Shown in pieces: positions 46,407-55,160 of a stretch of DNA of 64,000 nucleotides; positions within the stretch are counted from its first letter, which is position 1; each line of letters begins with the position of its first letter. Source of the stretch: Desulfovibrio gilichinskyi (GTDB lineage Bacteria > Desulfobacterota > Desulfovibrionia > Desulfovibrionales > Desulfovibrionaceae); the NCBI RefSeq assembly GCF_900177375.1, contig NZ_FWZU01000003.1:558001-622000 (forward strand), in the 5' to 3' direction. Made by a program: the position numbers and the translations under genes. The notes beneath the pieces were generated by a model that saw nothing but the letters and a program-made list of their open reading frames with translations, was not told where the DNA came from and searched no databases.

Positions 46407-47691
46407 TAACAGATCTGAAATTTCCGGAGAAGTTACAGCTGCTAACCATTTTTTCCTTTTTTTATGCGTTATCATGTGTGTAGCTTTTTTCGGCTGGGCC
46501 TGTCTGTTCAAACTTGATATTGTGAGCCAGGCAGAGGGAGAAGTTATCCCCAGTTCAAGGCTTAAGCTTGTGCAGCACCTTGAGGGCGGTATCGTATTAA
46601 AAATCAATGCCCGGGAAGGTCAATCTGTTTCAAAAGGGCAGGAGTTGATGGAGCTTGAAGACACCGCCAGTGATTCCAGCGTGGAAGAGCTTGATGTGCG
46701 CGTGAAGGGATTGCGGGTAAATATCGCAAGGCTCGAAGCAGAGGATAAAGGGCTTGATAAACCTGATTACCCAGCAGATATTGTAGAGAATTATCCTAAA
46801 ATAATAGAACGTTCTCTTAACCTTTTTCAAGTCCGGAAAGAGCGTCTTATAAATGACCTGCAATCTGAAAAAGAAAAAATAATTCAGCGCGAGCAGGATA
46901 TTAAGCAGATTACTTCCCGCCAGCGAAATTCCGTGACAAGCTTACGACTTTTACGTGAACAGATAGCCATCAGCAAAGGGCTTCTCGATGAAGGATTAAC
47001 CTCTCGTTATAAGCATTTAGGGTTTCTCAAAGAGGAATCATCTTTAAAAAGTTCAATTGATGAAGATGTAGCAAAGCTTGCGAAAGCTCGTTCTGCATTA
47101 ATGCAGGCGCAAGCGGATATTAATGAAATTACTAATTCATATTATGCCGCGGTCAGAGAAGAATTACAGGATGATCGCCGTGAGCTTGAAGAGTTTTCAC
47201 AGCGGATCAGAAAATTTCAAGACAATTTAAAACGTACTGTGATACGATCTCCGGTAAACGGAGTAATAAAAACTTTATATGTTATGAGCGCGGGGGAAGT
47301 TGTAAGGCCGGGGTCTACTATTATGGATATAGTGCCTGCCGGGGATAAACTTGTGATTGAAGCACGTCTTCCCATTGGCGATATAGGGTATGTAAAAGAC
47401 GGGCAGAAGGCCGTGGTTAAGCTTGCCTCACGGGATGCTTCGAGGTTTGGGCATCTTGATGGAAAAGTTGTTAATATCAGTCCTGACGCTGATACCACGC
47501 AGCGCGGGGCCATGTATTACAGGGTCCGTATTGAAACGGATAAAGACAGTTTTGAGCACGACGGCAATTATTACCGACTCTTTCCGGGGATTCAGGTTAT
47601 TGCAGGAATTCATATCGGAACGCGCACCGTCATGGAATATATTTTAGAACCGTTCATGGGATCGATGAGTTACGCCATGAGGGAGAGATGA
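46396..47691 (+). CDS. Type I secretion membrane fusion protein (HlyD family)
   Basis: 431 residues from the ATG at 46396 (GGAG 6 nt before; an in-frame GTG at 46384 is less likely). One membrane helix about 18-38. The beta-barrel/lipoyl half-motifs QAEGEVIPSSRLKLVQHLEGGIV and RSPVNGVIKTLYVMSAGEVV bracket a long coiled coil (about 95-275). Ends with the family strand GIQVIAGIHIGTRTVMEYIL. It bridges the ABC ATPase and TolC channel. It overlaps the ATPase gene by 11 nt and the following gene by 4 nt (ATGA). Confidence 0.92.
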   Translation: MISNNRSEISGEVTAANHFFLFLCVIMCVAFFGWACLFKLDIVSQAEGEVIPSSRLKLVQHLEGGIVLKINAREGQSVSKGQELMELEDTASDSSVEELDVRVKGLRVNIARLEAEDKGLDKPDYPADIVENYPKIIERSLNLFQVRKERLINDLQSEKEKIIQREQDIKQITSRQRNSVTSLRLLREQIAISKGLLDEGLTSRYKHLGFLKEESSLKSSIDEDVAKLAKARSALMQAQADINEITNSYYAAVREELQDDRRELEEFSQRIRKFQDNLKRTVIRSPVNGVIKTLYVMSAGEVVRPGSTIMDIVPAGDKLVIEARLPIGDIGYVKDGQKAVVKLASRDASRFGHLDGKVVNISPDADTTQRGAMYYRVRIETDKDSFEHDGNYYRLFPGIQVIAGIHIGTRTVMEYILEPFMGSMSYAMRER

Positions 47692-49097
47692 GCAAAACTG
47701 AGCAGGATGTAACTGTAAAGAAATCTAATCGAGAAGATTGGTTGAACTCTTTACCTGAAAATGGGCGTAAAGCTTTTGAGGAAGCTGTTAAAATGTATTC
47801 AGCCTCCCGTTACGAAGAAGCCCATAATTTTTATGCGATGGCTCTTTTATATTCACCTGACGATCCTGTGATTTTGACAAACATGGGAGTTCTCCTCCGG
47901 GCTCAGGGTAAGATCAGAGCCGCCGAAGAATGTTATCGCAGAGCCTTGGCAATTGATCCTGATTCCCCAGGCTGCTGGACAAATCTCGGGAACGTGCTGC
48001 GCAGGCTGGGGAAGCTTAAAGATGCTGCGTACTGTCATCGTAAGGCTTTTAAATTAGATAAAAATTTTATTGATGCTTACTACAATTTCGGGCTTACGTT
48101 ACAAGATTTAGGTAAGCTTGATGAAGCAATCAAGGTGTATGATTTCTGTTTGAAGGCAAAACCGGGTGATGTCAGAATCAGTTGGGACAGATCGCTGGCA
48201 TTGCTCTCGAAAGGTGACTTGCTTCAAGGTTTTGAAGCGTATGAATATCGTTGGTATCGTAATGACTCGATACGGCGTGATTTTAAACAGCCTTTGTGGG
48301 ATGGTTCGCCCCTAAACGGCCGCAGAATTTTATTGTACAGTGAGCAGGGTCTTGGTGATACTCTGCAATTTTGCAGATATGTTGCAGAAGTTGCCAATGC
48401 CGGCGGAAAGGTCATTCTGGAATGTCAGAAGGAACTGGTTTCCTTGCTGAGCGGGCTTGAAGGGCTTGCGGTAATAGTAAGTGCTGGGAAGGAACTTCCT
48501 GAATTTGATGTTCAGGCTCCTTTGCTCAGCCTTCCCCGGATTATGAAACATGATTTAGGGAGTCTTCCATCAAAGTGCCCATACCTGACGCCGCCTTCCG
48601 AATCCGGCTTTTCAGTGCATGTGCCGCCGGGAACCAATCTTAAAGTAGGGATTGTCTGGGCTGGTCGTGCGACGCATAAAAATGATCATAACCGTTCAGT
48701 TGAAATAGAGAATTTTTTTATTTTTTCACGAGTTCCGGGGGTAATGCTTTATTCTTTGCAAAAGGGTGAGCAGGCGGTTCAAAGGGAAAAGTCTGCATGT
48801 GGATTTCTGCTTCGCGAGCTTGCGTCAGGGTGTGATGATTTCGGAGATACGGCTAAGGTATTAAGTCAACTTGATCTTGTCATCACAGTTGATACATCCG
48901 TAGCTCATCTGGCTGGAGCTCTTGGAATTCCGGTATGGGTTGCGATCCCTTACAATTCTGATTGGAGGTGGATGCGTGAACGTACAGATTCTCCGTGGTA
49001 TCCGTCGATGACATTATTCAGGCAGGAATGTCCTGGAGATTGGGAACAGGTTTTTAAAAATATGCTGGCGGTTTTGATCAAAAAAGTACGTGCATAA
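47688..49097 (+). CDS. TPR protein with GT-B glycosyltransferase-like C-terminal domain
   Basis: 469 residues. Four to five TPR units about 25-190 (YEEAHNFYAMALLYSPDDP, AAEECYRRALAIDPDSPG, AYCHRKAFKLDKNF, DEAIKVYDFCLKAKPGD). A GT-B-like domain about 200-465 opens with GRRILLYSEQGLGDTLQFCRY and has LKVGIVWAGRATHKND and VDTSVAHLAGALGIPVWVAIP, the pattern of the heptosyltransferase-related (GT9/GT41-like) C-terminal domain found on TPR proteins. It is coupled to the fusion-protein gene by an ATGA. A role in glycosylating the exported adhesin or other substrate before export is an inference. Confidence 0.85.
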   Translation: MSKTEQDVTVKKSNREDWLNSLPENGRKAFEEAVKMYSASRYEEAHNFYAMALLYSPDDPVILTNMGVLLRAQGKIRAAEECYRRALAIDPDSPGCWTNLGNVLRRLGKLKDAAYCHRKAFKLDKNFIDAYYNFGLTLQDLGKLDEAIKVYDFCLKAKPGDVRISWDRSLALLSKGDLLQGFEAYEYRWYRNDSIRRDFKQPLWDGSPLNGRRILLYSEQGLGDTLQFCRYVAEVANAGGKVILECQKELVSLLSGLEGLAVIVSAGKELPEFDVQAPLLSLPRIMKHDLGSLPSKCPYLTPPSESGFSVHVPPGTNLKVGIVWAGRATHKNDHNRSVEIENFFIFSRVPGVMLYSLQKGEQAVQREKSACGFLLRELASGCDDFGDTAKVLSQLDLVITVDTSVAHLAGALGIPVWVAIPYNSDWRWMRERTDSPWYPSMTLFRQECPGDWEQVFKNMLAVLIKKVRA

Positions 49098-49224
49098 CGT
49101 TATCGTAATTGGCGTAGAGTCTAAAACAGTACTAGACGTAACAGCTTAGCTGTAATAACTAATATTCATAATATTTTTTTAAATCATATTTGCTATGAGT
49201 CTATAACGAGCGGGGTCATTATAA

Positions 49225-50226
49225 ATGTCGAGCAAGATCCTTTTGAAAGCCGGAACTAATGAAGTTGAAATTCTTGAACTATATCTTGACGAAGGTACCG
49301 GCGACAAAAAGAAGCGTTGGTCCTTCGGGCTTAATGTAGCCAAAGTTAAAAAAATAATTAAAGAAGATGACTTAAAGAATTTCTCAGGCCGTAAAGACGG
49401 AACAAGTAATAAAGTCGGTTCAGGCAAAATAGATACACATAATATCCTTGTTCTGGGGATGTTCGAATTTATGGGATCTGTCATTCCGCTTATCGATCTT
49501 AGCGGCTGGCTGAGAATGGATAAAGTGCGCGGTGAAAACCGGATGGTGCTAATCACTGAATTTAATAATGTGACCAGTGCATTTCTAGTTTCCGGCGTTA
49601 ACAGAATTCATCGCATAAGCTGGGAAGAACTTGAATCATTGCAAGGTGATATGGCTAAGTATGCTGAAGGAACAATTATCGGAACAGTAAAATTGACTGA
49701 TCCTAATCGTATTCTTCAGGTGCTCGATCTTGAACAGGCGTTGGATGATTTAAGCCCTGCTAAAGGTGACGCCGTCCTGCTTGATGTTGCTCAGGTTGAT
49801 GAAGTCTTTTTTAAAGCTCTATGTGCGGACGACTCTCGTTCTATGCGTAATCTGGTAAAACAGGCTTTGGAGAAAGGCGGTTTTTCCGTGGAAGCCTTTG
49901 TTAACGGTAAAGACCTTTGGGATGCCCTTTTGACATTTAAAGATAAGTCCGAACGTGAAGGAAAGCCTATTACGGATTATCTCCAGCTTGTTGTTTCCGA
50001 TATTGAGATGCCGGGTATGGACGGTCATGCCGTGACACGCAGAATCAAGGCTGACCCGATTTTGAAAGAATTGACCGTATTTCTGTTTTCATCACTTATT
50101 ACTGAGGAATTATTGCACAAAGGAGCTTCTGTAGGAGCGGATAGACAATATTCTAAACCTCAGATTGCGTCTTTGGTTGCACAGGCATGGGAAGACGCAA
50201 ATACAATGATGGAGGCTCACCGCTAG
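49225..50226 (+). CDS. cheV: CheV-type chemotaxis coupling protein (CheW-REC)
   Basis: 333 residues. CheW-like domain about 5-165 (FGLNVAKVKKIIKE, MGSVIPLIDLSGWL, MVLITEFNNVTSAFLV), then a receiver domain about 190-325 with acidic CADDSRS, phospho-acceptor D in VVSDIEMPGMDG, and K in YSKPQIAS. It couples receptors to CheA while its receiver acts as a phosphate sink or adaptation device. Monocistronic, after a stretch of about 127 bp in which I see no sigma-54 or sigma-28 site. The stop codon lies inside a 14-nt palindrome (50220-50233). Confidence 0.92.
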   Translation: MSSKILLKAGTNEVEILELYLDEGTGDKKKRWSFGLNVAKVKKIIKEDDLKNFSGRKDGTSNKVGSGKIDTHNILVLGMFEFMGSVIPLIDLSGWLRMDKVRGENRMVLITEFNNVTSAFLVSGVNRIHRISWEELESLQGDMAKYAEGTIIGTVKLTDPNRILQVLDLEQALDDLSPAKGDAVLLDVAQVDEVFFKALCADDSRSMRNLVKQALEKGGFSVEAFVNGKDLWDALLTFKDKSEREGKPITDYLQLVVSDIEMPGMDGHAVTRRIKADPILKELTVFLFSSLITEELLHKGASVGADRQYSKPQIASLVAQAWEDANTMMEAHR

Positions 50227-50253
50227 CTAGCGGATGGGTGGCAGAACCTTTAT

Positions 50254-50934
50254 CTAAAGTTGTTCTTCCCCGCTCGCAATAAGTTCCAGAGATGCCTCAT
50301 CAATAATTTCGACAGTGTTTTTGTCGACTTTTATCAATCCCTGTTCGCTCATTTTCTTAAAAATGCGTGAGAGTGTTTCTTGTATTGTGCCTAGGTATGC
50401 GGCTATCTGTCCTTTTTGCAGGTCAAGTTCCAGAACATTTGAGTTCTGAGTTGTTTTCAGCAGCAACAGATAGCTTGCCAGCCTTCCGGGTACTTCTTCA
50501 AGGCTGAGGGCGGCTACTTTATTGACCATCTGTCTGAGCCTTCCTGACAGCAGAGCCAGCATACTCATGGCGAGACTCGAGTCTTCTTTAATTATTCTTT
50601 CAAATCTGTCGCGTGAAAAATAGAGCAGCGTTGAGTCTTCGAGAGCCACTGCGCTTGCGGGATAACTTGTGCCTTGAAAAACAGGTACTTCCCCGAAAAT
50701 TTCTCCGCACCCGAAAATATGTATGATCTGCTCTTTACCGGAAAGTGATTCCCTGTAAATCTTGACCCTGCCATCTTCGACACTGTAAAAGCCGCTGGCA
50801 TCCTGCCCCATGGAAAAGAGTTGTTCACCGCGAATAACTTTTCTGGGGACGGCTATACTCTCCAGTTTTTCCAGCTGGCTTTCCGAAAGTCCTGCAAATA
50901 AGTTTATTTGGCCAAGATTATGTGTCTTTTTCAT
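50254..50934 (-). CDS. hcpR: HcpR-like Crp/Fnr family regulator
   Basis: 226 residues. An effector domain of cNMP-binding fold about 10-125 (NLFAGLSESQLEKLESIAVPR; GCGEIFGEVPVFQG), a dimerisation helix, and a winged helix-turn-helix about 160-215 with QIAAYLGTIQETLSRIFKKMSEQGLI. The family controls hcp and nitrosative-stress genes in Desulfovibrio. This copy is divergent from an iron-sulfur operon 120 bp away, lies near hcp itself, and HcpR-like palindromes occur at both places. The effector (NO or a haem-bound ligand) is known only for some relatives. Confidence 0.87.
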   Translation of the reverse strand: MKKTHNLGQINLFAGLSESQLEKLESIAVPRKVIRGEQLFSMGQDASGFYSVEDGRVKIYRESLSGKEQIIHIFGCGEIFGEVPVFQGTSYPASAVALEDSTLLYFSRDRFERIIKEDSSLAMSMLALLSGRLRQMVNKVAALSLEEVPGRLASYLLLLKTTQNSNVLELDLQKGQIAAYLGTIQETLSRIFKKMSEQGLIKVDKNTVEIIDEASLELIASGEEQL

Positions 50935-50968
50935 TACAACTCACTTTTTCGATTATACAGTCTTACTT

Positions 50969-50984
50969 TTTGATTTAAGTCAGA
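50969..50984. promoter_or_regulatory. HcpR-like site between hcpR and the iron-sulfur operon
   Basis: TTTGAT-TTAA-GTCAGA, a near palindrome of the TTTGAC-N4-GTCAAA type with two mismatched positions. It is placed to control both divergent genes. Confidence 0.5.
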
Positions 50985-51053
50985 CTATACTTTTTCGTTT
51001 ATCGTTATAAATAAATTCAATCGCTTAATATCATGAGCAGGAGAGGTTTGACT

Positions 51054-51677
51054 ATGGAGAAATCAGCAATCATAAATATTTGCCGTGGGATTGAAGGCGG
51101 AGAATGTCGCTTTGCTCTTTTTGTTGAAGAGAGTTTTGCCGATAGAATTGAGCAGACCGTGATAGATTCCGGGTGGCCTGAATTTCTTAAAAAGAAGTTT
51201 GGTGATAATATTTCGCGTCATAAGGCTTTCAGTGTTAACGGAGCTGCGTGTCCCAACGGTTGCTCACGTCCGCATATTTCTGACATAGGACTTATCCGTG
51301 CATGTGTGCCGCTGATTAATCACGAAGAATGTATCACATGCGGTGAATGTGTGAGGAGCTGTCCGGACGATGCAATGGCAATAGTTGACGGCAAGGTTGT
51401 TATCACACGTGAAAAATGCCTTGTTTGCGGGTTATGTACACGCACTTGCCCTGTTGAAGTTATTTCATGTTCCAGAAACGGGTGGCGAGTTCTTGTCGGA
51501 GGACGTCTCGGCAGGCATCCTCGTTTAGGAGCAGAGCTTCCCGGAGTATACAGCAGCAACGAAGTTTTCTTTTTGATTTCTAAGAGTATTAAACTTTGGG
51601 TAGAGAACTATGAAGACGGCAAACGATTCGGGCAGATTATGGATAAAATCGGCCACGAGAAATTGTTGCAGGACTAA
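51054..51677 (+). CDS. Compact sulfite/nitrite-reductase-like protein with two ferredoxin clusters
   Basis: 207 residues from the ATG at 51054 (GAGAGG 7 nt before; the ATG at 51033 lacks a site). C10-X7-C18 (CRGIEGGECRF) and C66-X3-C70 (CPNGCSRPHISDIGL) look like the two cysteine pairs that hold a siroheme-coupled [4Fe-4S] in sulfite and nitrite reductases. An 8Fe ferredoxin segment is inserted at 93-140 (CITCGECVRSCP, CLVCGLCTRTCP). The SiR strand resumes at 144-164 (WRVLVGGRLGRHPRLG). The catalytic N-terminal lobe of a full reductase is missing. Position downstream of an HcpR-like site suggests a role in NO or nitrite stress. It could bind siroheme or may have lost it. Confidence 0.75.
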   Translation: MEKSAIINICRGIEGGECRFALFVEESFADRIEQTVIDSGWPEFLKKKFGDNISRHKAFSVNGAACPNGCSRPHISDIGLIRACVPLINHEECITCGECVRSCPDDAMAIVDGKVVITREKCLVCGLCTRTCPVEVISCSRNGWRVLVGGRLGRHPRLGAELPGVYSSNEVFFLISKSIKLWVENYEDGKRFGQIMDKIGHEKLLQD

Positions 51678-51704
51678 GATCTTAATAAAAAATAAGGATT
51701 TATA

Positions 51705-53009
51705 TTGCCAGTTTTTATAATCACGATATCTTATTTATTGCTTGCCGCTCATAGTATTCGTCTCGGAGATATGGGACTTGCTGTGTGTTTTTTGGGTTGC
51801 GGGGGGCTGATTTTTATCAAAGAACGCTGGGTTGCAGTTGTTACCACGGCGGTTCTTGGAGGCGGCGCGCTCCTCTGGATCATCAAAGGTGCACAGCTTA
51901 TAAGTCTGCGGATAGGGTTCGGTGAGGATTGGCTCAGATTGGGAATTATTATGGGAGCACTTTTCGGTGTTACGTTTTTCTCTGCAATTTTGCCCTTGCT
52001 GCCGGCAGGAATAAAATGGTTTCATCGTGATCCTGATAAAATGTGGTTTAAATCTGCTATTTTCCTACTAACGGCCTTGCTGCTGGAAATAGTTCGCAGC
52101 AAGGCTCCTTTTCCCGTATTACTGTTAGACAGATTTTTCCCCGACTGGGGCAGGGCTGAGATATTTATTTTGTCTGCTTATGCTGCTTGGATCGGTGGAA
52201 AGATGTTTTTGCCGGATGGTGCAAAAATGATCCGGCCACGAATATGGGCTTTCTTTTCAGTTGTATTCTTTTTTCAATTGATGCTCGGCTTAACAGGATT
52301 GGATCTGTTTCTGATGACAGGACATCTGCATCTTCCTGTTCCGGCTCTCATTGTCGGCGGCCCTGTTTTTAGAGGAAGCGGATTTTTTATGCCGATTCTT
52401 TTTGCCGTGTCCGTGTTTATGGTCGGTTCCGCTTGGTGCAGTCACCTCTGTTATATCGGCGCATGGGATGATCAATTCAGCCGCATCAGCGGTAAACGTC
52501 CGTCTGCAAAATTTCCACATGCTCTTATATGGATGCGCTTGATCCTTTTAATTTTAGTGGTGACAGTTGCATGGGGTTTCAGAGTTGCAGGCGTTTCAGG
52601 CACAGTAGCTGTTTTATGGGCCGTTTTTTTCGGTCTGATAGGACTTTTTGTGATGCTTCTTTTTTCGCGCAAGATGGGAATGATGGTACATTGTTCATCA
52701 TTTTGCCCCATGGGGATTGTTGCGAATATTCTTGGTAAAGTTTCACCGTGGAGAATTAAAATTACCTCAGGTTGCACCATGTGCGGGCGTTGCAGCAGAG
52801 TTTGCAGGTATGGTGCTTTGCGTAAGGAAGATTTGAAATCAGGTCATCCGGGACTATCCTGCACTCTTTGCGGAGATTGCATTTCTCCATGCACTCACGG
52901 GTGCATCGGTTATAAATTACCTTTTTTATCTTTTGATAAATCACGCAAAATTTTTCTTGTTCTGACGATCTCGTTTCATGCTTTATTTTTAGGCGTAGCT
53001 AGGATGTAA
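51705..53009 (+). CDS. Membrane polyferredoxin (NapH/NosR-like)
   Basis: 434 residues from a TTG (AAGGA 6 nt before). About ten membrane helices. Membrane-embedded CSHLCY and CSSFCPMG cysteine pairs near residues 245 and 325 are typical of the NapH/RnfB-related polyferredoxin family. Two cytoplasmic-type [4Fe-4S] motifs follow near 365-415 (CTMCGRCSRVC; CTLCGDCISPC). It probably moves electrons between the quinone pool and soluble partners. It lies 27 bp after the SiR-like ferredoxin, in the same operon. Confidence 0.85.
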   Translation: MPVFIITISYLLLAAHSIRLGDMGLAVCFLGCGGLIFIKERWVAVVTTAVLGGGALLWIIKGAQLISLRIGFGEDWLRLGIIMGALFGVTFFSAILPLLPAGIKWFHRDPDKMWFKSAIFLLTALLLEIVRSKAPFPVLLLDRFFPDWGRAEIFILSAYAAWIGGKMFLPDGAKMIRPRIWAFFSVVFFFQLMLGLTGLDLFLMTGHLHLPVPALIVGGPVFRGSGFFMPILFAVSVFMVGSAWCSHLCYIGAWDDQFSRISGKRPSAKFPHALIWMRLILLILVVTVAWGFRVAGVSGTVAVLWAVFFGLIGLFVMLLFSRKMGMMVHCSSFCPMGIVANILGKVSPWRIKITSGCTMCGRCSRVCRYGALRKEDLKSGHPGLSCTLCGDCISPCTHGCIGYKLPFLSFDKSRKIFLVLTISFHALFLGVARM

Positions 53010-53020
53010 GCCTTTTAGGG

Positions 53021-53040
53021 CCGCTGTCAGCGGTTTCTTT
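53021..53040 (+). terminator. Weak terminator after the polyferredoxin gene
   Basis: CCGCT-GTC-AGCGG followed by TTTCTTT. The stem is only 5 bp. Confidence 0.45.
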
Positions 53041-53150
53041 AAATGTTTTAACGGCACTGTAATTTTAAAAAAGAGTATTATCTGTTTCATATATGTGATA
53101 AGAAATTATTTGAATTATGCAGTTTAAAATTAAAATTATAAGGAGATAAT

Positions 53151-53342
53151 ATGAGTCGTCTTGTAACTGTTGATATTGATGTCTGTATAGGATGCGAAGC
53201 TTGCGTGGAAACATGTCCTGAAGTCTTTTCCATGGGGCCGGGCGATCTTGCTCAGGTCTATAATCCTGACGGAGCTTCTGAAGATAAAATTGAAGAGGCC
53301 ATGGATACGTGCCCTGTTAACTGTATATTGTGGGAAGATTAA
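53151..53342 (+). CDS. Ferredoxin, one [4Fe-4S] cluster
   Basis: 63 residues, the Desulfovibrio ferredoxin I type. Cluster ligands C12, C15, C18 (CIGCEACVETCPE) and C54 (DTCPVNC); C22 and C58 remain and may pair or bind a second, partial site. Acidic, cytoplasmic electron carrier. AAGGAG is 7-8 nt before the ATG. It sits between the polyferredoxin and hcp and is the natural candidate donor for Hcp. The HcpR-like palindrome at 53358 begins 15 nt after its stop, so hcp has its own promoter. Confidence 0.93.
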   Translation: MSRLVTVDIDVCIGCEACVETCPEVFSMGPGDLAQVYNPDGASEDKIEEAMDTCPVNCILWED

Positions 53343-53357
53343 TAAAAAAAACGCTCT

Positions 53358-53373
53358 TTTGACTTGGGTCAAA
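53358..53373 (+). promoter_or_regulatory. HcpR-like palindrome before hcp
   Basis: TTTGAC-TTGG-GTCAAA, perfect 6-4-6 inverted repeat, 74 nt before hcp. This is the pattern described for HcpR control of hcp in Desulfovibrio. Confidence 0.75.
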
Positions 53374-53446
53374 TACTTCCTTTGAGTCCTTCCTTATTCT
53401 GCAATCAACGAATGGGGAAAACAACTTACCTGAAAAGGAGAAAATT

Positions 53447-55054
53447 ATGTTTTGCAATCAATGTGAACAGACAGCAAAAGGGCAAGGATGCACCGTAAAA
53501 GGTGTGTGCGGAAAGACTGATGAAACTTCGGCAATTCAGGATCTTTTGATCCGCGTTCTTGCAGAGCTTGGAACCGTTGCGGTTAAAGCCCGCGGTGAAG
53601 GTCTTGAAATTCCTTCAGCTGTGAATCGCCTTACTGCCGAAGCTGTTTTTTCAACTCTTACTAATGTAAATTTTGATGACGAAAGGTTTATCCCTATCGT
53701 TAAAAATGTTGCAGCAGCAAGAGATGAACTCTTAGGAAAATTAAAGGGCGGATGCTCTTGCGGCGGTGCTACTAAAGTCGGCGCAACTGCTGCTGAGCTC
53801 AGCAAGCAGGGCGAAGCCTTTTCGACAGCTTCGTTTGATGAAAATCCAGATCTGCGTTCACTTAAGCAGATTCTTATATACGGACTTAAGGGCGTTGCCG
53901 CTTACGTTGACCATGCTGCAATTCTCGGACAGGAAGATCCAGCGGTATTCGCATTTATCCATGAAGCACTTGCTGCATCACTCAAGCCTTTGAGTATGGA
54001 TGAGCTGGTCGCTCTCTGCATGAAATGTGGTGAAGTGAACCTTAGAGCAATGGAACTTCTGGACGCAGGTAACACCGGAACATACGGTCATCCTGTGCCT
54101 ACTGAAGTGCCTCTCGGAGCTAAAGCAGGTAAAGCAATCCTCGTTTCAGGTCATGATCTTAAAGATCTTCGCGGTTTGCTTGAGCAGACTGAAGGTACCG
54201 GAATTAATATTTATACACATGGTGAAATGCTTCCTTGTCATGGATATCCTGAACTCAAAAAGTTCAGTCACTTCTATGGTCACTACGGAACTGCATGGCA
54301 GAATCAGGTAAAGGAATTTGCTGAATTCCCCGGTGCTATTCTTATGACCACCAACTGTATTCAGAAGCCGGCTGAAACATATAAAGGTGATATTTACACA
54401 ACCGGATTAGTCGGATGGCCCGGAGTAACACATGTTCCTAACAATGATTTCAGCGAAGTCATTGCTAAAGCCAAAGAGCTCCCCGGTTTTCCTGCTGATA
54501 CAGATAAAGGTACTGTTCTTTGCGGATTCGCAAGAAACGCAGTCCTCGGTGTAGCTGATAAGGTTATCGAAGGTGTGAAATCCGGAGCAATCCGTCATTT
54601 CTTCCTCGTCGGCGGTTGTGACGGTGCTAAGCCCGGTCGTAACTACTACACTGAGTTTGTTGAAAAAGTTCCAAGTGATTGTGTTATTCTTACCCTTGCC
54701 TGCGGCAAGTTCCGTTTCTTCGACAAAAAACTCGGTGATATCGGTGGAATTCCCCGTCTGCTTGATATCGGACAGTGCAACGATGCATATTCCGCTATCC
54801 AGATTGCAGTTGCCCTTGCCGGAGCTTTTGAATGCGGTGTGAACGAGCTTCCATTATCCATGATACTTTCATGGTACGAGCAGAAGGCTGTTTCAATTCT
54901 TTTGACTTTGCTGCACCTCGGAATCAAGGATATTCGCCTTGGACCTAGTCTTCCGGCTTTCATCACCCCGAACGTGCTGAACTTCCTTGTTGAGAATTTC
55001 AACATTATGCCTATCAGCACTCCTGATGAAGATCTCAAGGCTATCTTAGGTTAA
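53447..55054 (+). CDS. hcp: Hybrid cluster protein (hydroxylamine reductase / NO reductase)
   Basis: 535 residues. N-terminal [4Fe-4S] cysteines C3, C6, C15, C21 (MFCNQCEQTAKGQGCTVKGVCGK) are spaced as in class I Desulfovibrio Hcp. Further cluster ligands appear in GEMLPCHGYP, TTNCIQKP, and the region TLACGKFRF. The hybrid 4Fe-2S-2O cluster reduces NO or hydroxylamine in the cytoplasm. Strong AAAGGAG before the ATG and an HcpR-like site upstream. The next gene follows after 106 bp containing a hairpin. Confidence 0.97.
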   Translation: MFCNQCEQTAKGQGCTVKGVCGKTDETSAIQDLLIRVLAELGTVAVKARGEGLEIPSAVNRLTAEAVFSTLTNVNFDDERFIPIVKNVAAARDELLGKLKGGCSCGGATKVGATAAELSKQGEAFSTASFDENPDLRSLKQILIYGLKGVAAYVDHAAILGQEDPAVFAFIHEALAASLKPLSMDELVALCMKCGEVNLRAMELLDAGNTGTYGHPVPTEVPLGAKAGKAILVSGHDLKDLRGLLEQTEGTGINIYTHGEMLPCHGYPELKKFSHFYGHYGTAWQNQVKEFAEFPGAILMTTNCIQKPAETYKGDIYTTGLVGWPGVTHVPNNDFSEVIAKAKELPGFPADTDKGTVLCGFARNAVLGVADKVIEGVKSGAIRHFFLVGGCDGAKPGRNYYTEFVEKVPSDCVILTLACGKFRFFDKKLGDIGGIPRLLDIGQCNDAYSAIQIAVALAGAFECGVNELPLSMILSWYEQKAVSILLTLLHLGIKDIRLGPSLPAFITPNVLNFLVENFNIMPISTPDEDLKAILG

Positions 55055-55092
55055 TCATAACGCTGTAAATTGCTTAATTATTGAACATAAAT

Positions 55093-55121
55093 ATGCGGGG
55101 GGAACAAACGTCCCTCCGCAT
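55093..55121 (+). other. Hairpin between hcp and its iron-sulfur partner
   Basis: ATGCGGGGGGA pairs with TCCCTCCGCAT with one mismatch. No T-run follows, so it is more likely a processing or stability element than a full terminator. Confidence 0.5.
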
Positions 55122-55160
55122 GTAAATAAAATTTATCGGTTTAAGGTTTCAGGAGAAAAA

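Noticed and set aside
50220-50233. 14-nt palindrome CCGCTAGCTAGCGG over the cheV stop codon
   Set aside because: No T-run and no loop suited to a terminator; restriction-type palindromes of this size can occur by chance.
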